64,000 bases of DNA from Prorocentrum cordatum (GCA_963575745.1 CAUYUJ010010446.1:161001-225000); one strand, 5' to 3'; positions 10,983-22,077 are shown, counted from the first letter of the stretch. Translations and numbers: made by a program. The notes: generated by a model from the sequence alone, not told the origin.

Positions 10983-12556
10983 CGGTGGCGCCCCCGGGCC
11001 ACGAAACGAGTGAGGGATGTGCCGAAATGGGGGGGTGGAACCGCATGCGGGCGCAGCCACTGGGGCGCTCGGTGGAGCTCCCTTTGGAGCCACGAAGCGT
11101 GTGAGGGGTGTGCCAGAATGGGGGGTGGAACCGCATGCGGGCGCAGCCACTGGGGCCTTCGGTGGAGCTCCCCCTATGGGGCCACGAAGCGTGTGAGGGA
11201 TATGCCAAAATGGGGGGTGGAACCGCATGCGGGCGCAGCCACTGGGGCCTCCGGTGGAGCTCCCTATGGGGCCACGAAACGTGTGAGGGGTGTGCCAGAA
11301 TGGTGGGTGGAACCGCATGCGGGCGCAGCCACTGGGGCCTTCGGTGGAACCCCCAACGAAACGTGTGAGGGGTATGCCAGAATGGGGGGTGGAACCGCAT
11401 GCGGGCGCAGCCACTGGGGCCTTCGGTGGAGCTCCCTATGGGGCCACGAAACGTGTGAGGGTATGCCAGAATGGGGGGTGGAACCGCATGCGGGCGCAGC
11501 CACTGGGGCCTTCGGTGGAGCTCCCTATGGGGCCACGAAACGTGTGAGGGGTGTGCCAGAATGGGGGGTGGAACCGCATGCGGGCGCAGCCACTGGGGCC
11601 TTCGGTGGAGCTCCCTATGGGGCCACGAAACGTGTGAGGGGTGTGCCAGAATGGGGGGTGGAACCGCATGCGGGCGCAGCCACTGGGGCCTTCGGTGGAG
11701 CTCCCTATGGGGCCACGAAACGTGTGAGGGGTGTGCCAGAATGGGGGGTGGAACCGCATGCGGGCGCAGCCACTGGGGCCTTCGGTGGAGCTCCCTATGG
11801 GGCCACGAAACGTGTGAGGGGTGTGCCAGAATGGGGGGTGGAACCGCATGCGGGCGCAGCCACTGGGGCCTTCGGTGGAGCTCCCTATGGGGCCACGAAA
11901 CGTGTGAGGGGTGTGCCAGAATGGGGGGTGGAACCGCATGCGGGCGCAGCCACTGGGGCCTTCGGTGGAGCTCCCTATGGGGCCACGAAACGTGTGAGGG
12001 GTGTGCCAGAATGGGGGGTGGAACCGCATGCGGGCGCAGCCACTGGGGCCTTCGGTGGAGCTCCCTATGGGGCCACGAAACGTGTGAGGGGTGTGCCAGA
12101 ATGGGGGGTGGAACCGCATGCGGGCGCAGCCACTGGGGCCTTCGGTGGAGCTCCCTATGGGGCCACGAAACGTGTGAGGGGTGTGCCAGAATGGGGGGTG
12201 GAACCGCATGCGGGCGCAGCCACTGGGGCCTTCGGTGGAGCTCCCTATGGGGCCACGAAACGTGTGAGGGGTGTGCCAGAATGGGGGGTGGAACCGCATG
12301 CGGGCGCAGCCACTGGGGCCTTCGGTGGAGCTCCCTATGGGGCCACGAAACGTGTGAGGGGTGTGCCAGAATGGGGGGTGGAACCGCATGCGGGCGCAGC
12401 CACTGGGGCCTTCGGTGGAGCTCCCTATGGGGCCACGAAACGTGTGAGGGGTGTGCCAGAATGGGGGGTGGAACCGCATGCGGGCGCAGCCACTGGTGCC
12501 TTCGGTGGAGCTCCCGATGGGGCCACGAAACGTGTGAGGGGTGTGCCAGAATGGGT
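10983..12556. repeat. 90-bp satellite array, 17 copies, inside an RT gene
   Basis: The unit is exactly 90 bp, for example TGGAACCGCATGCGGGCGCA followed by GCCACTGGGGCCTTCGGTGG and AGCTCCCTATGGGGCCACGA. The GGAACCGCATGCGGGCGC block occurs 17 times. Copies from about 11510 to 12480 are identical or nearly so, while both ends are diverged. One left copy lacks about 7-10 bp near 11350 and another lacks a base or two near 11460. Because 90 is a multiple of three and the unit has few stops, long frames stay open on both strands, but these are not proteins. GCATGC and GAGCTC sites recur every unit. Confidence 0.98.
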
Positions 12557-12690
12557 GTGGGAGGGGGAGGAGGGGGGAGGAGGAAGGAAGGAGGAACGCG
12601 GGGACCGTCTCTTCAAAACGAGGACCCAACAACACAGGTTGGTTGGGAAAAAACATTCAGGTCAGGGGCACCACCTAAGTACTATAAAGT
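12557..12690. other. Purine-rich junction between array and RT
   Basis: GGGAGGGGGAGGAGG-type sequence to about 12600, then unique sequence with a TATATA near 12702. It joins the satellite to the second RT fragment. Confidence 0.6.
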
Positions 12691-13500
12691 ATCAACCTCA
12701 TATATAGCCTCTACTATGTTTGCTTACTGTTGGTTACCGTTGGTTACGATTGGCGGGATTGTTTATGAGTTGAGAGGTTCACCGATTGGTGGTGTACTAT
12801 CAGGTGTGGCTTTGGCAATACTACTAGCATGGTTTGAACTTCGAGCGGCAAGGATCTTGAACGGTTTCGCAGTATGGGTTTTCAGATATCACCGGCATCA
12901 GGAAAAGTGGATGTTAGACAGCGCCGTCATGTTGATGACATGCTAAGTATTAGCAAGGTGTACTGCAGGCAGTGTGTATACCTCTACCTGTCCCGGGCAT
13001 ACCAGGTCAAGCTCTCTCCTGCCTCCAACACTGAAGACCCCCTGGTTCCCTGTACGTGGTTGGATATGGACCTTTGGCCGTTGGATAACATGATATCTAT
13101 TCTTCCAACAAATGAAAATCGTGTGTGGCTCCTGGGTGGATGTGTGGACGCTCGACCGAAAACCAACCTACTCCCGTGGCCAGGACGACCACCACGGGGT
13201 TTCAACATGGTGGTCTCTCTAGCGACGGGCCGCTTAGCTCGGGCTCAGTACCTCGCACTACCGATCCAGGTCACGATGTCTTGGGTCCTGGAGCTCATCT
13301 TGGAGATGTTTGTCCCGGGGTATCCAGCGTCGATCCTAGTGGCCGTACTTCACGCGTGTCCCTGGTCCGTTGCCATCCGGAAGGCTCGAGTGATCGTAAG
13401 GTGCTGGTCCAAGTTCTTCCTCCCCTACCACGAGATGGGCGGAGGCGGCCAACGCCAAGCCTGGGTGCGGGCGAACAGCGGTCGTGACAACGGGGGGAAG
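12690..13500 (+). pseudogene. Reverse transcriptase fragment with motifs B and C
   Basis: In one frame, TIGGIVYELRGSPIGGVLSG followed by VALAILLAWFELRAAR gives RT motif B, with GSPIGG at 12776-12793. A one-base shift near 12855 is needed to enter the next frame, which reads DLERFRSMGFQISPASGK and then RRHVDDMLSISKVYC. HVDD (12928-12939) is motif C, normally YVDD. The frame continues to about 13490 with GRLARAQYLALPIQVTMSW and GYPASILVAVLHACPW, typical of the thumb in dinoflagellate RTs as I recall them. The frameshift, the altered motif C and the satellite upstream indicate an inactive copy. Confidence 0.7.
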
Positions 13501-13519
13501 GCTTCGGGCTTTGCGTTCA

Positions 13520-14255
13520 ACTATCGCGCTCCCGCTCCCGATCCTAGACCCGTGGTCGCAGCAGTGACCGATAACGTGACCGTGACCGAGATCGTGACCG
13601 CGACCGCAAGTACAGTCGTGAACGCCGTGACCGTGATGATCGGGGAGAGGGCCGTGACTACCTGATCCACAGGGAGGTACGTGACTTTCCTGATGTTCGG
13701 GATGTCCGTGACCTACGGGACTATCGTGATCGACGGGGCTACTACGACAGAGATGGTTTCGACCACCGCGATCGCCATGAGGACCGACACCGGGGCTCAG
13801 GCAGGGACAGTCGCGGCTATGGCTCACCACGGATACGCTCCCGCTCACCAGGACGTCAGGACGAACACGGCTCGGGCGATGAAGTCCAGCTTCGGGGACA
13901 AGCTCTCCAAATTGTTGGAGTCTGCGGACACAGACGGCAAGGAGAAACACAAGGAGAAGGAACGAGATCGGTAGGCGAGTCCGACTCCTGTCGCCCAGCC
14001 CCCGACAGCACGGCACTCATGAAGCGTCCTGAGCTAGGCTGGCTACAATCTCTTGTTGGTGCCAAGAAGCAGTTACCAAACCGACTTACGTGAGCACAGG
14101 CAGCACAGGTCCTTGAAGAGAGGATGTCGGACAAGATGGTGGTGGTCCAGGCCAACAAGTGCATCCAGGCCCACTTCCCGAAGCGCGCGGTGCCCGTGGC
14201 GAAGGCTCGCAGGATCAGCCTCACCCTGGGCATCATCAGCGGGAGTGGTCTCTGA
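13520..14255 (+). pseudogene. Arg/Asp (RD/RS)-rich reading frame with in-frame stops
   Basis: In frame with codon 13575, an SRSRSRS stretch is followed by TAG (13545), then TAA (13572). It is then open to TGA (14091) through repeated Arg-Asp codons: RDRDRDRDRDRKYSRERRD, RDYRDRRGYYDRDGFDHRD, then SPRIRSRSPGRQDE. After TGA 14091 the same frame continues VLEERMSDKMVVVQANKC to a TGA at 14254. The composition recalls RS/RD domains of RNA-binding proteins. No start codon or globular domain is identified. It lies directly after the RT thumb and may be the retroelement's 3' reading frame. Sense across three stops without shifts points to recent decay. Confidence 0.45.
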
Positions 14256-14259
14256 GAAT

Positions 14260-15225
14260 TTTCGTCCGTCTCTCTTTGGGGCCCTGATTCAGACTCCGAC
14301 GTCGGAGAACAGTACCAGAACAAGTATGGTGTAATCTCGGATCGAACCCCTTGTGAATCGATCGTAATCGGATTCGTGTTTGGCTTTCTTTCGGCATGTA
14401 TCGTAGGCTTGCTGTTTCCTGTCCAGGAGTGGAGAATGCTTGTTTGCAGTTTTGAAAGCGTACATCACTCTACACTGGACGCACGTGAGGGAAGCAGGAT
14501 CCCTCCAGGAGATAACTAATATGTTTTCTCTGCCGCGTTCGATAGCCAATACCCAGGGGCAGGCGATCCTCCGTCATGTGATTACGGGGCTGGTTGGGGC
14601 CTCAATTCCAGTGATGGCAGGACGGCCCCCCCTAGGACGTGCAGTTACTCTCCTCCCTAAGCTTGTGTCCCCCACCCGCCCCTCTCGAAGTACACGACGT
14701 AAGACAAAACAGGTTTGTGATGCAGCCTCGGAGACGTTAATTTAACTAAGGACCGAGGCCGTGGATGCCCTTGTCTTCCCAGTGTCGTCGTGATCCGACA
14801 TGAGGCTGCCGCCCTGAGAGACGGATGTCTCCATCTCCAGGAGAGGCGTGCCCAAGGGTCCCCTTCTCCCCCTTCCTCCCCCTTTCTCCTTCCAACTTAT
14901 TAACCATCCTCGCTTCTCCCCCTTGCCCCCTCACAGACCGAGCCGTTTGTCCCCTCAGTTCCGTTAAGTGATGCTAGTAGGTTTCGCAAGCTGTACCTTG
15001 GAGACGAACGCTGATCTAATGGAGTTGTTCTCTGACCCTAGGCACATGAGTGAGGGAGGTAGGTCTCGCAAGCTGTCCCTCGGAGACGAAACCCGATCCC
15101 TCTGTCCCCCAAGGTCTAGATCCTCCAAATCCCACCTACTCCCCCCGTGAGCCAGTCAGTGTCGGACGACCAGACCACGGTCTTCAAGGCGCGCGTTGGG
15201 CCCCCCTCTCTCTCTCTCTCTTTCC
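14260..15225. other. Intergenic, small direct repeat
   Basis: No gene. A direct repeat of GTAGGTTTCGCAAGCTGT followed by a CTTGGAGACGAA-like block occurs near 14980 and again, slightly changed, near 15060. Confidence 0.5.
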
Positions 15226-15227
15226 CG

Positions 15228-15424
15228 CCCGAGAGTCATCTGCTGTCTTTCTCATCCTGTCCATCTCCACCTCCATCCAAAACGTTTCGGACCAGGCCCT
15301 CGTTCGAGGGCGCCTTCCGCCCACGACACGCTCACAGCGGACAGGCACGGTGCCAGTCTGGCTCACGGCAGGCTCTCAGAGGGATTGGTCGCGGGCATTG
15401 GTGTGTACGCGGAAAGGGGACTCT
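15228..15424. repeat. Copy 2 of the 200-bp direct duplication
   Basis: Closely similar to 7831-8035, sharing GTCATCTGCTGTCTTTCTC, CCAGGCCCTCGTTCGA and GGGATTGGTCGCGGGCAT. Substitutions are scattered and there is no indel of note. Confidence 0.9.
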
Positions 15425-15680
15425 CTCTATCTCTCTCTTCCCCCTTCTCGCTCTCGCTCTCTCTCTCTCTCTCTCTCTTTATCATTGTATGTTGTTTCTC
15501 TCTCTCTCTCTGCTCTCTCTCTCTATATCCCCTCTCTCTCTCCTCTCTCTCTCTCTCATTTTTTGTTTTTTTTATCTCTCTCTCTCTCTGCTCTCTCTCC
15601 TCCCTCTCTCTCTCTGCTGTTTTTGTTTTGTTTCTCTCTCTCTCTCTTTTTCTCTCCCTCTTTCTCTCTCCTCCCCCCTT
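15424..15680. repeat. (CT)n microsatellite
   Basis: Long CT runs interrupted by TTTTTGTTTT segments. Ser/Leu-rich frames through it are repeat artefacts. Confidence 0.95.
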
Positions 15681-15914
15681 GCCCCCCGCCCCCTTCCCTG
15701 CGGGGCCCGCACGAATCCGCTCGCCCAGACATGCCAGCTCGTCAGGTCGGCCTATGGGGGCCGCCCGTTGTCCCCGGGCCTCAGCCCCGGAAAACCCCGG
15801 CAGCGCCCAGGAGCGCCCGCGCGCGCCCGGGAAACTAGAACCCAGGCTGCAGCAGCGACACGCAATTGCAGCATCAGCACAGCTGTGAGCCACGGGGCGC
15901 CCCACTTCGCGCCA

Positions 15915-16480
15915 GAGGCACGGCGGCGGATATTCAACGTCCTCCGTCTCCATCGCGACGCCCTGTACTTAGCAACCTCCGCGCCCAAGACCACGCCCGA
16001 TGCTCAGCGGGCTCCTTCCCCAAGTGTGGCTTGAAAATGCCATCCTTTTCGACGCCCCCCCATCTCCCGCGCAACTCCCATCACTCGGCAGCCTGCGCGC
16101 CCGAGACCACGTCCAGCACTCCGCGGGCCCCCTCCCCAAGGGTAACTTGAACATATTCTGGCGCTCGACGCCCCCCGTCTCAGACGCAACGCCCAACGCT
16201 CAACGGCCCCCGCGTCCAAGACCGCACCCGGTACTCCACGGGCGCCCCCCCCGGGGGCAACTTGAACATTTTCTTCTACTCGACGCCCTCCGTCTCGAGC
16301 ACAACGCCCAATGCTCAGCGGCCCCCGCGTCCAAGACCGCGCCCGGCACTCCGCGCCCCCCCACCCAAGTGCAACTTGAAAATATCTTTTTTCTCGGCGC
16401 CCTCGGTCTCCAACGCATCGTCCAATACTCGGCGGCCCCCCTGCCCAATGCGCCGCCCAGCGCTCCGCGGCCCCCCCCTC
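15915..16480. repeat. Tandem array, about 115-bp unit, five copies
   Basis: CTTGAACAT or CTTGAAAAT marks units at about 16030, 16146, 16261 and 16375, with a left partial from 15915. Units share CGACGCCCTCCGTCTC, AACGCCCAATGCTCAGCGG and CCAAGACCGCGCCCGG. Confidence 0.85.
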
Positions 16481-16955
16481 TCTCGGGGACCCCCCGGGGG
16501 CCCCGCGGCGGTTTCGGACGCCCCGGGCAAGATAGAACCAATGGAAATTTCCCCTGGGGGGGGGGGGGGGGGCAGGGCGAGGAGGAGGACGACGACGACG
16601 ACGAGGAGAAGGAAATCCTTTCAAATCACTTGTGCCCCGAGGGCGGGCCGGGGCCCCGAGACGCACGCCGAGGGGCTCTCTCGGGTGCTCGGCGACCAGC
16701 GCGTCCGTCGCTGCCGCCGCCGCCCCAGGTCTGCCCATCTCAAATCACAGCCCTCCTCGCCCTCAGATTCCGCCCCCTTGCCGCGAGGTTCGAAGGCCAA
16801 CGTCCGAGGGCCCGCTTTTGCGACCCCGCCCCGCCCCCGCACGGTGCGTCGAAGCGCGCTCTCGAAGACGCCCGCGGCAAATCGCCGCCGCTCGCTGCCT
16901 TTGGGGGCCGCCCGCGCGGCCGAAGTTGGTTTACACAGAATCCTGGGTGCCACAC
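16480..16955. other. GC-rich spacer with poly-G
   Basis: A run of about 18 G at 16555-16572 is followed by GACGACGACGACG and GC-rich unique DNA. No gene is supported. Confidence 0.5.
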
Positions 16956-18760
16956 GCGCCCCCTTGCTGCGCGTCGCTCTCTGTTGGGCGAGGCCCCCTC
17001 CCAAATTGATTCAGAAAATCTTCGGTGCTCGACGCGCCCATTTGCTGTGCGTCGCTCTCTGCCGGGCGAGGCCCCTCCGCGAGTTGATTTAGAAGGGGCC
17101 CTCGGCGGTAGGCGCGCCCATTTGCTGCGCGTCGCCCTTTGCCGGGCGAAGCCCCTCCCCAAGTTGAACGAGAAAGAGCCCCTTGCTGCTGGGCGCGCCC
17201 ATTTGATGCGCGTCGCCCTCTGCAGGGCGAGGCCCCTCCCGAAAACCATTCAATAGAAGGCATTGGCGCAAGACGCGCCCCCTCGCCGTGCGTCGCCCTC
17301 TGCTCGGCGAGCCCCCCCCCCCCAAAGCTGATAGGAAAAATCTGCGGTGCTAGTGGTGCCCCCTTGTTGCGCGCCGCCCCCTGCCGGGCCAGGCCCCTCC
17401 CCGAGTTGATTAAAATAGAATCCTCGGTGCTGGGCGCGCCCCTCTGCCGGGCGTCGCCCTCTGCTGGGCGAGGCCCCTCCCCGAGCTGATTCGAGCAGTG
17501 GCCCTCGATGCTAGACGTGCCCCTCCGCTGCGCACCGCCCTCTGCTGGGCGAGCTCCCCCCCATTCATTCAAAAGAAAGCATTGGAGCTGGACGCGCCCC
17601 TTTGCAATGCGTCGCCCTATGCTGGACGAGGCCCCCCCCCCCCCCGAATTGATTCAAACGAGAGTCTTTGGTGCTGGGCGCGCCCCGCTGCCGCGCGTCG
17701 CCCTCTGCTGTGCTAGCCCCCCCAAACAAATTGATAATTCGGAGAAAAAAAAACTCCTCGGCGCTGGGCGCGCCCCTCTGCTGCGTGTCGCCCTCTGCTG
17801 GGCGACCCCCCCCTCAAAAAAACAAATCATTCAAAGGAAGGACTTGGTGATGGACGCGCCCCTCTGCTGCGCGTCACCCTCAGCTGGGCGAAGCCCCTCC
17901 CCGAGTTGACTCGCGCAAATCATTGGTGCCGCGCGTGCTCCTCTGCTGCGCGCCGCACTCTGCCGGGCGAGGCCCCTCCCCAAGTTGATTAAACAAGAAT
18001 CTGCGGTGCTGGGCGCGCCCATCTGCCGCGCGACGCCCCTCGCCGCGCGTCGCCCTCTGCTGGGCGATGCCCCTCAACAAATTGATTGAAGCGAGAGTCC
18101 TTGGTGCTGGACGCGCCTCCCTGCTGCGCATCGCCCTCTGCTGGGCGAGGCCCCCAAGTTCATTCGAGGGGGGGCCTCGGCGCTAGACGCGCCCCTTTGC
18201 TGCGCGTCGCCTTCTGCTGGGCGAGCCCCCACCCCCCCGAGTTGAACAACACATGCCTGTGGTGCCAGGAAGCGCCCCCTCGCCGCGCGCCGCCCTCTGC
18301 CGGGCAAGGCCCCTTGCCCGAGTCGATTTAAAGAGAGCCCTTGGTGCTAGACGCGCCCCACTGCCGCGCGTCGCCCTCTGCCGGGCGGGGCCCCTCCCCT
18401 AGTTGATTCAAATAAGGAGCTTCGGCGCTGGACGCGCCCCTGCATCGCGCCGCCCTCTGCTGGGCGAGCCCCCCCCCCCCGCGGCTCATTCAAAGGAAGG
18501 CCTTCGTGCTGGGCGCGCCCCTCTGCTGCGCGTCGCCCTGTGCCGGGCGAGGCCCCTCCCGAAGTTGATGTAAAAAGAATCCTCGGTGCTAGAGTTGCCC
18601 CTTCGCTGTGCGTCGCCCTCTGCCGGGCGAGGCCCTTCTCCGAGTTGATGTTTGGAAGGTCCTCGACGCTAGACGCTAGACGCGCCCCTTTGCCGCGCGC
18701 CGCCCTCTGCCGGGCGAGGCCCCTCCTCAAGTTGATTTGAAAAGAGTCCCCCGTCTCCAA
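16955..18760. repeat. 82-bp satellite, about 22 diverged copies
   Basis: Unit core GCGTCGCCCTCTGCTGGGCG, then AGGCCCCTCCCCGAGTTGAT, then a short variable purine run and GGTGCTGGGCGCGCCC. GGGCGAGGCCCCT-like blocks recur from about 16987 to 18714 at a mean spacing of 82 bp. Each unit contains the palindrome GGGCGCGCCC or a close variant. Copies are all diverged, unlike the homogenised 90-bp array. Confidence 0.92.
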
Positions 18761-20463
18761 CGCAACGCCCTGCACTCGGCAGCCTCCGCGCCCGAGGCCA
18801 GGGCTCCTGGGCGGATGCCTCCGGCCAGGCATCCAAAGCGCGCAACTCACCATGGCGCTCCTTGCGGGAGCTTTGGCGACCGCGGCTCGATTGCGAAGCC
18901 GTGCTGTCCCGGGGCCGCGGCGTCTCAGACCACCAAGGCTCTTCCCACCAAGAGGCGCTCCATGAGGTGCTCGGAGCCCTCCACGGCGCCGAATCGCCCC
19001 AGTGCTGGGTGGGCGCCCGCGCGTCGCCGAAGTCGTCCTGGCGCTGGTCGTTCTCGCGCTGGGCCCTAATCTCCGCGCGCTTCCTGCTGCGTTCCTTCTT
19101 CTTCGCATCTTTGCGCGCGTAGCCGGCCTGCCAGCGCGCCCAGTGCCCCTGCGAATGCTCCTCCTGCTGGTCCTCTGCTCCTCCTGACTTTTTCTGCTGA
19201 CGGTGCTCCTCCTCGGCCTCTGCTTCTCCTCTGCGCGCGCCCCTCCTCTTCTCGCCTGTCTTTCCTCTGGTTCTACTCCTCCTCCATCCTCTGCTCCTTC
19301 GCTGGCTCGCCTCTGCGTCTGCCTCCGGCGGCGGCGGCGCCCGGGGCAGCGTCGTCAGCCTCGCGTCGGCTCGGCGACGAAACCGCGCGCTCTTCGTCGG
19401 GGCTTGCGGGCCGCCGGCTCGGCCCCGAAGCCGCGGCCACCTCCCCGTGTCTGGCGCCGCCCATGGGTCGCCGGCTCGATTTCGAAGCCGCGTCCCCGAC
19501 GGACGCCTCGTCCTCCTCTTCGCTGACCTCGCTGGGCTGACGAGCCTCCGCGTCGTGCAGCACGGGCGCCCTCGCCTTCCCCTCCTCGCCGTCGTCTCCC
19601 TCGCCTTCCTCGTCCTCCTTCCCCCGGCAATGCCTGCAGCTAGTCGCCTCCCCGTCTTCCTCGTGCTTCTCAATACTCCTCCTCCTTCTTCTCCTCCACG
19701 GAACTGGGGTCGACGCTCGAATTCCATCGGCGGTGTCGGCCCGCGCTTTTCTCTTAGGCAGAGGACAGCGCGGTGGCGGTGTAGGCGACGCTCGACGTCC
19801 TTGGAGACGACGACGCCGACGACGTCGACGAGCCATTGGCGCGCTGCCTGGGATCCCGCCCCAGCACGAACAACGACCCCATCTCGCCTGCAGCTGCTGT
19901 CGCGCCCTTCTGCGGGTAGGCCTCGGACAGCTCGCGCGCTCCGCCTCCGCGGCCTCCGCCTCGAGCTTCTTTGGGCGCGCCCCTGGGTCTGCCGCCCTTG
20001 GAGTCGCCCTTGGTCGCATGCTCCCGGGGTGGAAGCTGCTGGCCGTTGGCGCCCGTCCAGCTGTAGCAGTCGGCCCGCTGATGGCCCCAGCGCCAACGCC
20101 AGCCACGGCATCCTTGGAACTGCTGCTGTCCGCGCCCAGCCCCTGGCCACCACCGCCGCCACCGTCTTTGCCTTTGCCTTTGCCGCCGTCCCTACCTTTG
20201 CCTTCGCCGCCGCCCTCGCCTCTGCCTGCTCCTTCGCCCCGGGGTGTTCCTGTGGGCCCAAAGCTGCCGATCTCCATCGGCGCCGGCCCATTCCTGGTGA
20301 CAGTCTGCTCCGCGTGGCGATCAATGTCTCCTGCGTGAGCAACTCGTAGGTCTGCACCGGATGATGTCCCGCCATCTCCGCGCATTGCTGTTTCACGGGC
20401 ATGCTTCCAAACAGTTGTCGGAGGCGAGGGGGTGAAATCGCAATGGAACGGAGACCCCCTCAC
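18760..20463 (-). pseudogene. Gag-like retroelement fragment (minus strand)
   Basis: Reading minus from 20463, one frame gives NGPAPMEIGSFGPTG then a Gly/Lys tract (GKGRDGGKGKGKDGGGG). This matches the linker ahead of the zinc knuckle in dinoflagellate retrotransposon gag as I recall it. A second frame carries QFQGCRGWRWRWGHQRADC, a CCHC knuckle in which the second Cys is Trp and one residue is added. A third frame downstream (about 19250-18880) is charged and coherent: HWARWQAGYARKDAKKKER then ERSRKRAEIRAQRENDQR. Three frames are needed, so the element is broken. Long frames of 577 and 396 codons overlap here and neither is a complete protein. Confidence 0.45.
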
Positions 20464-20639
20464 CTGGAAATCGGTTTCGGTTTCGTCTTTGTTCTCGCGC
20501 GCGCGGGCCAGGCGAAGCTGCGTGGGCGGCCGAAAGGAGCCCTCTTCTGACTAGGGCGCCGCCAAATCAAAAGACCACCGTCCCGCCGTGATGTCTGGCC
20601 AGTGCCCCGCGGTGTCTCGCGGTGCCCCGTCGGTGTCTC

Positions 20640-21080
20640 GTAGAGAGATCGATCGTGAGATCGATAGTGAGACTGATAGCGGGATCGATAGTGTGATCGA
20701 CAGTCAGATCGATCGTGAGATCGATAGTGAGGCCGATGGTGAGCTCGATAGCGAGGTCGATAGTGACATCGATCGAGTAAGATCGATGAGAAGATCGACC
20801 GCGAGATCGGCACTAGTGAGACCGACAGTGAGACCGATAGTGCGATCGAGCGTGAGGTCGATTGTGTGATGGCCAGTGTGATCGACAATGAGATATGTTG
20901 AGTAATATCGATAGCTAGGTCGAGTCGGTCGTGGGGTCGATCGTGAGACCGACAGTGGGATCGATAGTGATATCGATCGTGAGATCGATCGTGAGACCGA
21001 TAGTCAGATCGATGATGAGACCGATAAGAAGATCGATAACGTACTCGACCGTAAGATCGATAGTGCGACCGATTTGTGAG
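20640..21080. repeat. 12-bp minisatellite rich in ATCGAT/GATC
   Basis: Repeats of GAGATCGATAGT and variants (GAGACCGATAGT, GTGATCGACAGT), interrupted by unique DNA near 20870-20930. The period of 12 keeps frames open and gives spurious EIDREIDSE-type peptides. Confidence 0.92.
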
Positions 21081-21865
21081 ATTGATTCAGTGAGACGTCG
21101 TTTCCTCCCCCCCGAACCTCCTTGAACCTCCTTATCACCCGAAGGGTGGTCGCATAGGTATATATTGTGTTGTGTGGTCCAGTCCAATCGTTTTCGGTTC
21201 CATGACGGTGTTCCCGCGAGAGCGTTGATCTCATTTCCGCGCTTCTGGTCCTTAGCAAGCGTGCCGCTGCAGCGCTGGCCTCATTCCCTTGTGCTCGGTC
21301 CTTGCGAATGGTGCTCCCGCTACAACACAAGGCTCATTTCGGCGTTTCCGGGCCTTCAAAATGAGGCTCACATGTTTCTCTTGCTGCACCATTCACGCAA
21401 CGATGACATGCAAATGGATGCTTTGCGACGTACCGCTACTCTGTGATGCCGGGCCTTGCTCTGCAATGCTGTGATCTGCAATGTTGGGCTGCGCAATGCA
21501 ATACTATGACATAGACTACCATGTTATGCCATGGCATGCCACGAACTGACCCGTTACCTACAGCTATGCGATGCCATGCCTTGCGCTGCAATTCTATTAT
21601 ATGCTATGCTTGGCTGCGCTAAGCAACGCCAAGCTGTGCCATGCTCCTCTCAGCCTTCATCTCCTACGCCATGCTACGTCATGGTATACATCGCGTGCCC
21701 TTTAGGTACCGTTGTCCTCTTCGACGCTCGACTGTGCGAATGGAGAAGGGCTCTACGCAAAGGTAAGGGCTGGGAGGGAGGGTTAGGTCGCTAGGTATGA
21801 CGCGAGCCCTCGTCCTCCTCACTCTGCTGCCTGCTCCAACTCCTCCTCATCCTCCTCCTCATCCT
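21080..21865. other. Intergenic, ATGCCATG-rich
   Basis: No gene. 21450-21680 is enriched in GCAATG, ATGCCATG and GCTATGC phrases, a loose short repeat. Confidence 0.5.
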
Positions 21866-21867
21866 TC

Positions 21868-21871
21868 TCCG

Positions 21872-21909
<38 letters not shown>

Positions 21910-21910
21910 G

Positions 21911-21948
<38 letters not shown>

Positions 21949-22045
21949 CCACCATCATCATCAGCAACATCACCATCATCGTCATCATCGTCATCATCAC
22001 CATCATGAGCATCAGCATCAGCACCACCATCAGCATCACCAGTAT

Positions 22046-22077
<32 letters not shown>

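Noticed and set aside
10710-12946. Long repeat proteins of 665, 491 and 406 residues on both strands
   Set aside because: They are translations of the 90-bp satellite, whose length is a multiple of three. Only the RT pieces at the two ends are real.
13336-14016. Minus-strand 226-codon frame rich in His/Gly/Asp
   Set aside because: Antisense shadow of the Arg/Asp-repeat frame on the + strand.
16955-18760. CRISPR-like regular spacing
   Set aside because: Units are diverged throughout with no constant repeat and unique spacers, and the context is eukaryotic. It is a satellite.
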